This document shows positions 7,146-15,233 of a DNA stretch of 30,361 nucleotides, one piece after another (position 1 is the stretch's first letter; each line of letters opens with the position of its first letter). Made by a program: the position numbers and the translations under genes. Origin of the DNA: a virus. The stretch lies in IMG/VR virus record IMGVR_UViG_3300009164_002721, positions 1 through 30,361 of that record; one strand, 5' to 3'. The notes beneath the pieces were generated by a model, which did not search any database, was not told the DNA's origin, and saw only the letters and a list, made by a program, of their open reading frames with translations.

Positions 7146-7692
7146 CTTTGTATTCTACTAGAGTCATCATCTCTTTGAAAAACTCTGCGGCAAATTCGAA
7201 ACATACTTTTGCTTCGTCGGCCATGTCATCACTAATTCTCTCACGAATAAGTGTCTTTAGTGTGTCAGCATCTTCAAACTTATACATACGACCTTCACCT
7301 GGTACCTTTTTAGCGATCATTTGGCCGCCTGCAAGATCACCCATATGTCGTACATAGATATGCGCCATTAGTTTTTTCGGATCATCTTTAATGCTCATGA
7401 TATGATCCATGTATCGTTTGACTACTGGGAGGATTTGTGGGTCTTCTTCATCGTCGCCCCATAGTTCTATAAAGTCTGCAAGAATGTGGGGTGCTCTACG
7501 GACATCTGGCATTCCGGATAATAGTCCAGGATGCATCATTGCACAAACTTCTACTAGTTCGTATTGTGGATGCTGATTTTTTAGATAGACAGCATACAGT
7601 TTAGGATTGATAGTTCCTGAAAAAAGAATTTTAACAAATTCCTGACGTTCAGCATTAGTATGTGCTTCTTTGGTTAGATCACGTAAACTCAT
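7138..7692 (-). CDS. Biliverdin-producing heme oxygenase
   Basis: Heme oxygenase opens heme to biliverdin IXalpha, CO and iron, using ferredoxin or another reductant. The N-terminus LRDLTKEAHTNAE contains the proximal heme ligand His11 in the classic TKEAH-T-x-A-E setting. The distal helix motif GDLAGGQ at 118-124 matches GDLSGGQ of HO-1. The length of 184 aa suits a compact single-domain enzyme. It lies between clpS (ATGA overlap) and pcyX (8-base overlap), so the two pigment enzymes are probably made in step and biliverdin passes directly to the reductase. No chromophore lyase or phytochrome apoprotein is visible in the window, so the fate of the bilin is open. Confidence 0.9.
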   Translation of the reverse strand: MSLRDLTKEAHTNAERQEFVKILFSGTINPKLYAVYLKNQHPQYELVEVCAMMHPGLLSGMPDVRRAPHILADFIELWGDDEEDPQILPVVKRYMDHIMSIKDDPKKLMAHIYVRHMGDLAGGQMIAKKVPGEGRMYKFEDADTLKTLIRERISDDMADEAKVCFEFAAEFFKEMMTLVEYKDE

Positions 7693-7994
7693 TCTTCTTC
7701 CAATTTAATTTGTAATGGGTGCCCGTTAGTACGTGCAAGGTTTGTTGCTTCAACTGCTTTTGCTTCAGCTATTTCAAAACTATAGATTCCAGCTATGCCG
7801 GAGCCAGTTTCGTGTACTTGAATCATGATATCCTTAGCAGTTGCATCTGTGTGTTTGAATGTTTCAATCAGTAAGGCAATTACAAATTCCATAGGGGTAA
7901 AATCATCGTTAAGAAGAATAACCTTCCAACGCTTTGGTTCTGAAACAGTTACTTTGATCTTTTCTTCTAATTGGATATCTGTTGTCGGCATCAT
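7689..7994 (-). CDS. clpS: ClpS, N-degron adaptor of the ClpAP protease
   Basis: ClpS binds proteins with bulky hydrophobic N-terminal residues and hands them to ClpA/ClpP, and it blocks other ClpA substrates. The core is canonical: WKVILLNDDFTPMEFV carries the N-degron pocket residues (Asn-Asp-Asp, Thr, Met), followed by the conserved His in MIQVHETGSG and a C-terminal NGHPLQIKLEEE. I prefer the ATG at 7994 (MMPTTDIQLEEK), which is preceded by AAGAAAG. An upstream in-frame ATG at 8030 would add 12 residues encoded by a GC-rich hairpin, and it sits exactly at the predicted start of a late-type transcript, so a leaderless 113-aa form remains possible. Start overlap with heme oxygenase (ATGA) suggests coupling. 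A phage ClpS could redirect host proteolysis after infection. Confidence 0.9.
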   Translation of the reverse strand: MMPTTDIQLEEKIKVTVSEPKRWKVILLNDDFTPMEFVIALLIETFKHTDATAKDIMIQVHETGSGIAGIYSFEIAEAKAVEATNLARTNGHPLQIKLEEE

Positions 7995-8010
7995 TTTCTT
8001 TCTTAGTGTT

Positions 8011-8028
8011 GGGGGAGTTGCCTCCCCC
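8011..8028 (-). promoter_or_regulatory. GC-rich hairpin with GCAA tetraloop in front of clpS
   Basis: The minus strand forms a perfect 7-bp stem, GGGGGAG/CTCCCCC, closed by a GNRA-type GCAA loop, which is very stable in an AT-rich genome. It starts two bases after the predicted start (8030) of a transcript from the ATTAAATA octamer at 8043-8036. No T-tract follows, so it is unlikely to be a terminator. It probably protects the mRNA 5' end, or the 3' end of hsp20 mRNA. Confidence 0.6.
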
Positions 8029-8034
8029 ATGTGT

Positions 8035-8457
8035 TTATTTAATTGTTATCTGACGTGGTTTTAATGCTTCTGGAACCATACGTTCAATCTTAATGATCAA
8101 CATACCGTCCTTAACTTCAGCATCTCGAATTTCCATATATTCGGCTAGAGTATATGCTTGTTCAAAATCACGGCTAGCAAGTCCACGATGAAGATATTCT
8201 TTACCATCTGCATCTACAGTTGTTTGAATACCCCGAACAATTAATTGATCTTGATCTACTTCAACTGTAATTTCGTCTTTGCTAAAACCAGCTACTGCAA
8301 TTTCAATAGCATAATCTCTATCACTATACTTCACAATGTTATGTGGAGGATAGTTGCTGTTGTTTACACGAGCATTAAAGATATGATCGAAACCTACTAG
8401 TGCTCTACTTAAATTGGCAAGAGCTGCCGCGTCTATAGTTCTTAGTTGCATTGTCAT
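8035..8457 (-). CDS. hsp20: Small heat-shock protein Hsp20/IbpA family
   Basis: Small heat-shock proteins hold unfolding proteins in a refoldable state for DnaK. The alpha-crystallin domain runs from ~37 to ~130: YPPHNIVKYSDRDYAIEIAVAGF, then ITVEVDQDQLIVRG, YLHRGLASRDFEQAYTLAEY and the end of the domain DGMLIIKIERMVPE. The A-x-x-x-n-G-v-L-class signature is replaced by DAEVKDGMLIIKI, as in IbpA-like proteins. The length of 140 aa is normal. The start is supported by AAGGAG eight bases upstream. Transcription probably starts from a perfect sigma70 promoter inside the end of dnaK, and the leader begins with a hairpin. Confidence 0.93.
   Translation of the reverse strand: MTMQLRTIDAAALANLSRALVGFDHIFNARVNNSNYPPHNIVKYSDRDYAIEIAVAGFSKDEITVEVDQDQLIVRGIQTTVDADGKEYLHRGLASRDFEQAYTLAEYMEIRDAEVKDGMLIIKIERMVPEALKPRQITIK
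8036..8043 (-). promoter_or_regulatory. Late-type promoter octamer ATTAAATA upstream of clpS
   Basis: ATTAAATA overlaps the 3' end of hsp20. The spacing to the hairpin at 8028-8011 and to the upstream ATG at 8030 (5 bases) matches the arrangement of the other late-type promoters in the window. Confidence 0.4.
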
Positions 8458-8486
8458 AATTTTCTCCTTATATTAAGCAAGAACTT

Positions 8487-8513
8487 TGTAGGGCCCTTTT
8501 AAGGCGCCCTACA
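8487..8513 (-). promoter_or_regulatory. 5'-terminal hairpin of the hsp20 mRNA
   Basis: The arms TGTAGGGC/GCCCTACA give an 8-bp stem, with further CCTT/AAGG pairing in the loop. The predicted transcription start (8512) falls on the first bases of the stem, so the RNA would begin with a closed hairpin. It is followed by TTCTTGCTTAATATAAGGAG, nearly identical to the sequence after the dnaK leader hairpin (TTCTTGCTTAATCAAAGGAG). The TTCTT could pair weakly with the GGAGA ribosome binding site. Confidence 0.6.
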
Positions 8514-8524
8514 TGTTTATTATA

Positions 8525-10429
<1,905 letters not shown>

Positions 10430-10458
10430 AATGATCTCCTTTGATTAAGCAAGAAAAA

Positions 10459-10483
10459 TGTAAAACCCTTACGGCGTTTCACA
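10459..10483 (-). promoter_or_regulatory. 5'-terminal hairpin of the dnaK mRNA
   Basis: The minus-strand arms TGTGAAAC/GTTTTACA form an 8-bp stem with one G-U pair. Its first bases coincide with the start (about 10482) predicted from the TATAAATA octamer. Loop (GCCGTAAGG versus GCCTTAAAAGG) and downstream sequence resemble those of the hsp20 leader, so the two leaders appear related. Confidence 0.55.
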
Positions 10484-10487
10484 AATT

Positions 10488-10495
10488 TATTTATA
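10488..10495 (-). promoter_or_regulatory. Perfect T4-type late promoter TATAAATA upstream of dnaK
   Basis: TATAAATA is followed by AATTT and then the leader hairpin; it overlaps the last codons of the MazG-like gene. No -35 box is visible at the right distance, as expected for T4-type late promoters. Confidence 0.65.
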
Positions 10496-10781
10496 CCTGT
10501 TCGGTGTTATTTTTAAAAATATTGGACCAAATTTTAAGTTTTTCACGCTTGGCTTTTGCGGCCGCTTCGATATTAGTCCAGCTAACTACATCTAGTTCTT
10601 GCAGGATTTCAATCATAGCATACAAATCGCCGAGCTCTTCTTCCAAGTGTTCCCTATTAGTTTTGGGTTTACCTGGCTTAAGATTATCTAGTCCAAAGCG
10701 GCTGATTTTACTTACCGCTTGTATTACTTCAGCACATTCTTCTTGGAGAATATCCATTACTTCTTTAGTCTGACTGTCCAT
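10491..10781 (-). CDS. MazG-like nucleotide pyrophosphohydrolase
   Basis: The 96-residue protein carries the all-alpha NTP pyrophosphatase (MazG/dUTPase-like) signature: EECAEVIQAVSKI supplies the E-x2-E metal pair and EELGDLYAMIE supplies the E-x-x-D pair, with Leu/Ile-rich helices between. Enzymes of this fold hydrolyse (d)NTPs to (d)NMPs; phage versions are thought to modulate nucleotide pools or ppGpp, though the substrate cannot be predicted here. I chose the ATG at 10781 (MDSQTKEV), preceded by AAAGG, because the longer frame lacks a ribosome binding site and its extra 37 residues lie inside the exonuclease gene. The stop falls inside the dnaK promoter octamer. Confidence 0.75.
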   Translation of the reverse strand: MDSQTKEVMDILQEECAEVIQAVSKISRFGLDNLKPGKPKTNREHLEEELGDLYAMIEILQELDVVSWTNIEAAAKAKREKLKIWSNIFKNNTEQV

Positions 10782-10785
10782 TTTA

Positions 10786-11367
10786 TTACCTTTGATGTGC
10801 AAATGGTGCAATGTAGTCACCGTTTTTTGTTGTACTGGTACGCAAGGTATTGTACACGTTTTGAATACCAACTGCTTGATTGTATGCGTCATGTAATGCG
10901 TGATGGGCTGTTACGGGCGGACGTTTAGGATCTATACCGATATCGAATGCTGTACGCACATCACGAATTTGCCAAAACTGCCAAGGAACTGCTTTGCCAA
11001 TCTTTTTAAACACATGCTCACAGATCATAATGTCAAATACACTGCCATTGGACCAAACACGTTTTGCACCCCAACAGAACTTGTACAATTGGATAAATGC
11101 ATCCGTAATTGGAATACGATTTTTCTCTCCAAATGCTTCGTCTTGTGCTTCTTTGCTTTGATTGGCCCACCAAGCGATGGTGTCATCGTTAGTTACTAGG
11201 CCTATGTTGTGGCAACTGTCGAGATCCACTCTAACATAAAAGCTATCCATTGCTGGTTCCTCTATGTCTTTTCCAAACGGATCAAACTTAACAGCACCTA
11301 TTGTAAGAATAGCCGCATCGGTTGATGTTGCCAGCGTTTCTAAATCTATCATAATGTCAGTATTCAT
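10786..11367 (-). CDS. DEDDh 3'-5' exonuclease (Rv2179c/DexA-like)
   Basis: The four acidic residues and the histidine of the DEDDh exonuclease family are visible: MIDLETL (D8, E10), the GSVFD segment (D112), and HHALHDA (H155, D160). The fold region and 193-aa length fit the Rv2179c-like exoribonuclease group that also includes T4 DexA-type phage proteins. It degrades RNA or DNA from the 3' end; the substrate is not predictable. A perfect sigma70 promoter ends 6 bases before the ATG at 11367, making the ATG's A the predicted first transcribed base, and there is no ribosome binding site. A start at the second Met (11352) would give a 15-base leader, also without a binding site. Confidence 0.85.
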   Translation of the reverse strand: MNTDIMIDLETLATSTDAAILTIGAVKFDPFGKDIEEPAMDSFYVRVDLDSCHNIGLVTNDDTIAWWANQSKEAQDEAFGEKNRIPITDAFIQLYKFCWGAKRVWSNGSVFDIMICEHVFKKIGKAVPWQFWQIRDVRTAFDIGIDPKRPPVTAHHALHDAYNQAVGIQNVYNTLRTSTTKNGDYIAPFAHQR

Positions 11368-11373
11368 ACAAAC

Positions 11374-11402
11374 ATTATAGCAGACTTAATCGTAAATGTC
11401 AA
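11374..11402 (-). promoter_or_regulatory. Perfect sigma70 promoter giving a leaderless exonuclease mRNA
   Basis: TTGACA (11402-11397), 17-base spacer, TATAAT (11379-11374). Six bases (GTTTGT) separate the -10 box from the exonuclease ATG, which is the usual distance from -10 box to start site, so the mRNA should begin with AUG. The -35 box overlaps the stop region of the S21 gene. Confidence 0.85.
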
Positions 11403-11632
11403 TACAATTTTTTAGGTAATTGTTCTTTTTCGAGCTTCTTTTTCCAACGGGCTTTGGCAGCGCCTTTGGCTTTCTTCCTGGCTGTAGTAGGTTTTTCGTA
11501 AAACTCTTTGGCACGCAAATCTTCAAGGATCTTTGCATCCTCAATCTTACGTTTAAATCGTCTTAGAGCTTGGTTGATATTCTCACCATCCCTTACGGTA
11601 ATTCCGGTCCCTTTATTCTTCTGGGGTATCAT
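11399..11632 (-). CDS. rpsU: Ribosomal protein bS21
   Basis: S21 sits on the 30S platform near the 3' end of 16S rRNA and helps mRNA binding during initiation. The family pattern is clear: [19 protein letters not shown], then [17 protein letters not shown], followed by a basic tail AKARWKKKL. In E. coli S21 the matching segments are FDVALRRFKRS and [14 protein letters not shown]. With the ATG at 11632 ([10 protein letters not shown]) the protein has 77 residues against the usual ~71. AGGAGG lies 12 bases upstream. The gene overlaps the 3' end of the preceding hypothetical by 20 bases. Phage S21 genes are known from marine phages; replacement of host S21 on ribosomes is the likely action. Confidence 0.93.
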   Translation of the reverse strand: MIPQKNKGTGITVRDGENINQALRRFKRKIEDAKILEDLRAKEFYEKPTTARKKAKGAAKARWKKKLEKEQLPKKLY

Positions 11633-12026
11633 CGTCGTTGTCTTCCTCCTGTTTAATTTGTTCGACAATCCAATCTAAATCATATATTCTGTTTCTACTT
11701 ATCAATTGATAAGGAGTCGTTTCATCTTTTGTTAGATAGTGTGCATTTGGATGGGTTAGCATCATTGATACAAATTTATGTGTCATTGGATCACAATTAT
11801 CCACATCGATAATTACTACATCGACTTGTTGTAGTACACTTAACATCCAACCAATATCGTGATCATCGTTATCAAAAATGAAAACATTTAGATCATCAAT
11901 ACTATGGCTTAAAATTGTTTGAAATTGTTCTTTAACATAGTTGCTAGGTTTAACCAACAAATAACTTAAATTTAAATTAAACAGTTTATCCGGCGGAGTT
12001 ATTAGAGTTATTTTTCCTAAGTTCAT
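11613..12026 (-). CDS. Hypothetical protein, 137 aa, acidic C-terminus
   Basis: No family is recognised. From the ATG at 12026 the sequence starts [17 protein letters not shown] and alternates hydrophobic strands ([20 protein letters not shown]) with helices, suggesting an alpha/beta fold. The [11 protein letters not shown] strand is rich in Asp, and the C-terminus is strongly acidic ([12 protein letters not shown]). A TTG at 12041 would add five residues. The start overlaps the end of a -1 reading frame that extends the preceding membrane protein, and its own end overlaps the S21 start. This position suggests translational coupling to S21 but says little about its role. Confidence 0.6.
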   Translation of the reverse strand: MNLGKITLITPPDKLFNLNLSYLLVKPSNYVKEQFQTILSHSIDDLNVFIFDNDDHDIGWMLSVLQQVDVVIIDVDNCDPMTHKFVSMMLTHPNAHYLTKDETTPYQLISRNRIYDLDWIVEQIKQEEDNDDDTPEE

Positions 12027-12312
12027 GTATTCGTTCTTCAAAGTAAGATATTTTTTCTAGTGGATAATCACTAAATCTTGGACCATGTTTTTTTGTTTCT
12101 TCAACAAAAGCATACAGCTCAGGTTCAGTGTTATCATTAACTGTAAAGTCTTCAAACTTATGATCTGCATAATCTTTATAAAGCTGATCAATAGGATTAA
12201 GACCGTGCAGTTTGCCCCATATACTATCGGCAGTCTGTTCAGCATTCTGAACATAGCCTATTCCCTGTTCTTGAGTTGTATCTGTCCCTGTTCGTTCTTG
12301 ATCATGTAAGTC
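11986..12312 (-). CDS. C-terminal extension of the 12258-13373 membrane protein in the -1 frame, no own start codon
   Basis: This open frame of 108 codons (from GAC at 12312 to TAA at 11986) has no ATG, GTG or TTG near its beginning, yet it looks like real protein: GYVQNAEQTADSIWGKL, then LYKDYADHKFEDFTVND and [17 protein letters not shown]. It is the -1 frame relative to the upstream 371-aa gene and overlaps its last codons. A run of nine A's at 12321-12313, read as TCA-AAA-AAA-AAG, is a good slippery site at the junction. Either a programmed -1 frameshift makes a ~462-aa protein, or a single-base indel has split the gene. One extra A near the zero-frame stop (GGGAATAGG) would also join the frames as KNRE-I-GYVQNAEQ. 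Confidence 0.6.
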   Translation of the reverse strand, partial: DLHDQERTGTDTTQEQGIGYVQNAEQTADSIWGKLHGLNPIDQLYKDYADHKFEDFTVNDNTEPELYAFVEETKKHGPRFSDYPLEKISYFEERIHELRKNNSNNSAG

Positions 12313-13373
12313 TTTTTTTTTGATTCTTCGGTTTCTGGAAGGTCTGCTTCCAAAGTAACTTCTGTGCCTTCGTTAGTTATATATGTTTCGCCTTTAGCTA
12401 CACGCTCTTCAACTGTGGAATCTGGTTGAGCGACCGCTTTCTCAGCCTCTTCAATCATTTTATTCCATTTATCAAGTTCGTTGATAGGTTCTTCTTCAAC
12501 TTCTGTAACAGTAGGTTCGACGTTAATTACATCGTTTGTTTCTTCGTTAGGAATGTGTTCTGTAGGTTGCGGCACAAAGTCATCGATGCTTGCAGGCTTA
12601 ACAGGTTCTGAGTCTTCACGTTTCCAACCAAATGTCATTTGCGCGGCTAGTAACATAATAACTGCTAAGGGATCAAACACAACTACAATGAGTACAATAA
12701 TCCATGTTACTGCTTTTTCTAACATGTTCTCATCTGCGCCATGTTCACCGTAAATGAACTTGGCAATATATTTGATTGGTCCTACTTCAGCTTCGACCTT
12801 GCGTACTTCTGCCGCGATTGGAGAACGCTCTTCGCTAACGGTGGCAATAACCTTCTGTTCGGATGCGATCTCAGACTGAAGCCTTGCACGTTCCTTTTGC
12901 TGACTACGTCTAATGGCAACAGCTTTTTCGGCACCTTTTTCATCACTGCTTCGGCCCATGACTTGGTCCACAGCTTCATCCATTTGTTTAAGAGCTTTGC
13001 GGTTTGCATCTATATTATCTCTGCTTGTTTTGATCTTTTCATCGTAGATAGCAATTTTACTTTGTACATCGCCTGACACTAAGTTTTGGTCGTTGTGTGC
13101 TTTGGAAAGGAATCCAAAGATACCCATTGAGGTAATGAGCATTAACACCATTACTGCTAGTATCATATAATACTTCATGAAACGTGGAGCACGTTCCCAA
13201 TTAGCCTTAAGCCAGCTGGCACAAACTAGTTTACCAACTTCAAGGGCAGAGCCCATGATGATGATTGGAATGGCCGCCGCTGAAAAGATAGCGGTCAAAC
13301 CTACTACAGAATAGTAGATTGCGACCGCCGAAATTGTTAAACCAGTGAGTAGTAGTAGATACGCTAATATCAT
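12258..13373 (-). CDS. Membrane protein with four transmembrane helices and a coiled coil, 371 aa
   Basis: Hydrophobic segments lie at ~1-22, ~26-48, ~68-90 and ~222-247. Between the third and fourth is a highly charged region (~100-200), probably a coiled coil outside or inside the membrane (KIKTSRDNIDANRKALKQMD, RRSQQKERARLQSEIASE). The C-terminal third is acidic and Pro/Glu-rich. I recall similar proteins, starting with an ILAYLLLLTGLTISAVAIYY-like helix, from marine T4-like phages, but I know no function. In the zero frame it ends ...GQIQLKNRE, but an unstarted -1 frame continues with protein-like sequence (see 11986-12312). The gene begins 15 bases after the stop of the upstream virion-type gene, with a poorly placed GGA as ribosome binding site. 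Confidence 0.75.
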   Translation of the reverse strand: MILAYLLLLTGLTISAVAIYYSVVGLTAIFSAAAIPIIIMGSALEVGKLVCASWLKANWERAPRFMKYYMILAVMVLMLITSMGIFGFLSKAHNDQNLVSGDVQSKIAIYDEKIKTSRDNIDANRKALKQMDEAVDQVMGRSSDEKGAEKAVAIRRSQQKERARLQSEIASEQKVIATVSEERSPIAAEVRKVEAEVGPIKYIAKFIYGEHGADENMLEKAVTWIIVLIVVVFDPLAVIMLLAAQMTFGWKREDSEPVKPASIDDFVPQPTEHIPNEETNDVINVEPTVTEVEEEPINELDKWNKMIEEAEKAVAQPDSTVEERVAKGETYITNEGTEVTLEADLPETEESKKKTYMIKNEQGQIQLKNRE

Positions 13374-13388
13374 CCTAAGCCATTTCTA

Positions 13389-14075
13389 TTAGACCGGGGT
13401 GCCGGCTAATGTTGTTCCGCTAATTTGAGTAACAGCGACAGTGCCAAAAGTTTGGGCGGCTGTAGCAACAGGGGATATGATAGTAACTTTAACTTGCGAG
13501 TCACCAGTATTAGCCGGATCGTACACTCTCCAAGAGCGCACATAGGTACCAGATATTAATGCGTTAGTGACAATGTCTTGTAGTGCAATGGCCAATGTAG
13601 TAACTGCGGTTCCGCCAACACCTACATAAGCTGTAAATGTTAGACTGCTGTCGGAATTGGTATAAGTGCCGCTAGATGATTTGCCTATCGATTTTAAGTA
13701 GTTGTTCCATTGTCCAAGGATACCTTGATCACGATCAAATACTACAGTAAATGCAAGCCCAGTTGGTTGAGATGTTGCATCAGTAGTTGTTGTTGCAGTA
13801 ACTACTACGTTTTCAAAACGGCAGTCTGCAATCGCAGATAATGACTCAATGATACGTTGCCAGCGGAGGTTTCCTTGTGCTAGCACTAGAGCTTGTGCGG
13901 CTGTTAGCGTTGTTGCGTTTGTGTAAACTGGATTTGTCCAGTCGTATGGCCAAACTGCTCCGCTAGCTGTGTTAGCTGTCGCTGTTGGGAAATAAGTTCC
14001 GTTGCTCATTGTAAGAACAACACGGTACATTCCCGGTGTAATTTGATTTGTATCTTGATTGTATCCTGAGGCCAT
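13389..14075 (-). CDS. Putative virion structural protein, 228 aa
   Basis: No specific family is recognised. The composition (Thr/Ala/Ser/Val-rich, few Lys, few Cys) and beta-rich pattern, such as VVVTATTTTDA and LAFTVVFDRDQ, are typical of phage tail or head decoration proteins. The N-terminus SGYNQDTNQITPGMYRVVLT and the C-terminal SQVKVTIISPVATAAQTFG suggest an immunoglobulin-like or jelly-roll beta fold (inference). AAGGAG lies ahead of the ATG at 14075, and a GATAAATA late-type promoter is 23 bases upstream, consistent with a late structural gene. It precedes the frameshifted membrane protein. Confidence 0.55.
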   Translation of the reverse strand: MASGYNQDTNQITPGMYRVVLTMSNGTYFPTATANTASGAVWPYDWTNPVYTNATTLTAAQALVLAQGNLRWQRIIESLSAIADCRFENVVVTATTTTDATSQPTGLAFTVVFDRDQGILGQWNNYLKSIGKSSSGTYTNSDSSLTFTAYVGVGGTAVTTLAIALQDIVTNALISGTYVRSWRVYDPANTGDSQVKVTIISPVATAAQTFGTVAVTQISGTTLAGTPV

Positions 14076-14098
14076 TATACCTACTCCTTGTTATAAGA

Positions 14099-14106
14099 TA
14101 TTTATC
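14099..14106 (-). promoter_or_regulatory. Late-type promoter octamer GATAAATA
   Basis: GATAAATATC is shared, to ten bases, with the promoter of the tail-spike gene at 23627-23618. Transcription from here would give a ~18-base leader containing AAGGAG before the ATG at 14075. Confidence 0.55.
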
Positions 14107-14110
14107 ACTA

Positions 14111-14147
14111 AAACACCTTATTTGCTTATTGTACAGACAAGGTGTTT
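14111..14147 (-). terminator. Hairpin between the holin-like gene and the structural gene, possible weak terminator
   Basis: Arms AAACACCTT/AAGGTGTTT form a perfect 9-bp stem with a 19-base loop, followed on the minus strand by TTTTAG. The short T-run and large loop make it a weak terminator at best. The 5' arm (CACCTTGT) could alternatively pair with ACAAGG in the ribosome binding site of the next gene, so an attenuating or masking role in read-through RNA is possible. Confidence 0.4.
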
Positions 14148-14166
14148 AAAGTGCAATCTTATTGGT

Positions 14167-14514
14167 TTATTTAAAAATTATCATGGCCATCAAGCCTGCT
14201 TGCACAAAGAACCCAAAACCGATGGTTACAATGTTTAAAAAGTCCTTTTGGATAGCGGCTTTGATAAAAAAGCAGAACAATCCTGCCCATGCAAACAGTA
14301 CTAGGTCTACAGGTGGCATTTTTTCAGTCAACCCTGTTAAAACTGCTAGCAGAGTAGGAATTGTAGCCATATGCATTAGAATTGCGGCTACCCAACCTAC
14401 AGTTTCGGCACTCACATGCGGTGCGTGTTCTTTAATGTTTTTAACTAACAAATCCAAATCAAAGAAATTGTGGATTTTCAATTTAACTGTATTAATAATT
14501 GCGTGTGCGTTCAT
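14167..14514 (-). CDS. Small membrane protein, candidate holin, 115 aa
   Basis: The protein has three hydrophobic segments: ~39-62 (VGWVAAILMHMATIPTLLAVL), ~70-88 (VDLVLFAWAGLFCFFI) and ~93-114 (FLNIVTIGFGFFVQAGLMAMII). The N-terminal ~35 residues are amphipathic. Size, three membrane helices and position 12 bases downstream of the SleB-type endolysin gene fit a class I holin. No sequence family is recognised, so this is inference from topology and context. AAAGGAC precedes the ATG. If lysis uses the phage CsgG/CsgF pore, this protein could instead have another membrane role. Confidence 0.5.
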   Translation of the reverse strand: MNAHAIINTVKLKIHNFFDLDLLVKNIKEHAPHVSAETVGWVAAILMHMATIPTLLAVLTGLTEKMPPVDLVLFAWAGLFCFFIKAAIQKDFLNIVTIGFGFFVQAGLMAMIIFK

Positions 14515-14526
14515 GATAGTCCTTTA

Positions 14527-15231
14527 TTAATCATAAAAAATGTGTCGACCAATTTTAGCAACTGGTTTCTTGTGCCACCCTGGTTGTACATAGTCCCCGT
14601 GAAAATAAAGGGCTTTCTTCAGATCCGGAAGGCGAAAACCTTCCAGCAGTACCTTTTTAGCTACTTCCATACTTTCTGTGTACATTGGGCCGTTCATCGG
14701 CTTTAACACTGATGCTTTATTGCAATACCAACTGAATTGGCACATTACTTTTTCGTACACTATATTCTTCTGGTAGACTACTTGACAGATGTCGCTCGGA
14801 AAAGCGCCAGATTCTGTACGATTGATTGTAACCTGAGCAACTGCTACTTTACCTTCAAAAGGTTCGCCGCCGGCTTCATGGTATATATTACGAGCTAGAC
14901 AATCTAATTGTGTTTGTCTCATTTGTGCTGTAATTGGACTCGATACTTCTCGAGCTTCTTTAAGTCTTTCGAACTTACTATTTACTGCTGTCTGTACTGC
15001 TATAACTACTGCCACTAAAACTAGGCAGTTTAAAACTATTTTGATAATGCGTATCATTTTTGTCTCCTTTACGCTGGATGAGGTATCGCTAGTACCATCA
15101 TTATTAATTAATGGGCGGTTTCCGTTTCTCCTTAAGTTAGCCGTTTTTCTGATTGCCCCTAAACCCTTAGGGGACAATATATAGTTATCCTCTGTGTGTG
15201 CTGGTAAAACACTATTATTATAAACAGGCAT
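14527..15231 (-). CDS. SleB-type cell-wall hydrolase (endolysin) with signal anchor and two in-frame starts
   Basis: Residues ~108-230 match the Hydrolase_2/SleB family: ARNIYHEAGGEPFEGKVAVA resembles ARVIYGESRGEPFEGQVAIG in SleB, with Glu119 as the likely catalytic acid. SleB enzymes are lytic transglycosylases that cut the glycan strands of peptidoglycan. A weakly hydrophobic segment at ~60-82 (IRIIKIVLNCLVLVAVVIAV) could be a signal anchor, allowing Sec export without cleavage (SAR endolysin model). There are two in-frame starts: the ATG at 15231 with GAGGAGAT, and the ATG at 15057 (MIRIIKIV) with AAAGGAGA at ideal spacing, giving 234- and 176-aa forms. The longer one adds a basic, Asn-rich cytoplasmic tail. 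Confidence 0.85.
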   Translation of the reverse strand: MPVYNNSVLPAHTEDNYILSPKGLGAIRKTANLRRNGNRPLINNDGTSDTSSSVKETKMIRIIKIVLNCLVLVAVVIAVQTAVNSKFERLKEAREVSSPITAQMRQTQLDCLARNIYHEAGGEPFEGKVAVAQVTINRTESGAFPSDICQVVYQKNIVYEKVMCQFSWYCNKASVLKPMNGPMYTESMEVAKKVLLEGFRLPDLKKALYFHGDYVQPGWHKKPVAKIGRHIFYD

Positions 15232-15233
15232 AT

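Noticed and set aside
7689-7994. ClpS as evidence of a bacterial (non-phage) contig
   Set aside because: Together with dnaK, hsp20, iscU and rpsU it could suggest a bacterium, but gene overlaps, late-type promoters, tail spike, lysis genes and phage-type nrd genes around it argue for a phage genome.
12057-12254. Open frame of 65 codons (MFRMLNRLPIV...) between the membrane protein and the next gene
   Set aside because: It is out of frame with the protein-like -1 extension covering the same bases; its composition is a hydrophobic shadow and it has no ribosome binding site.
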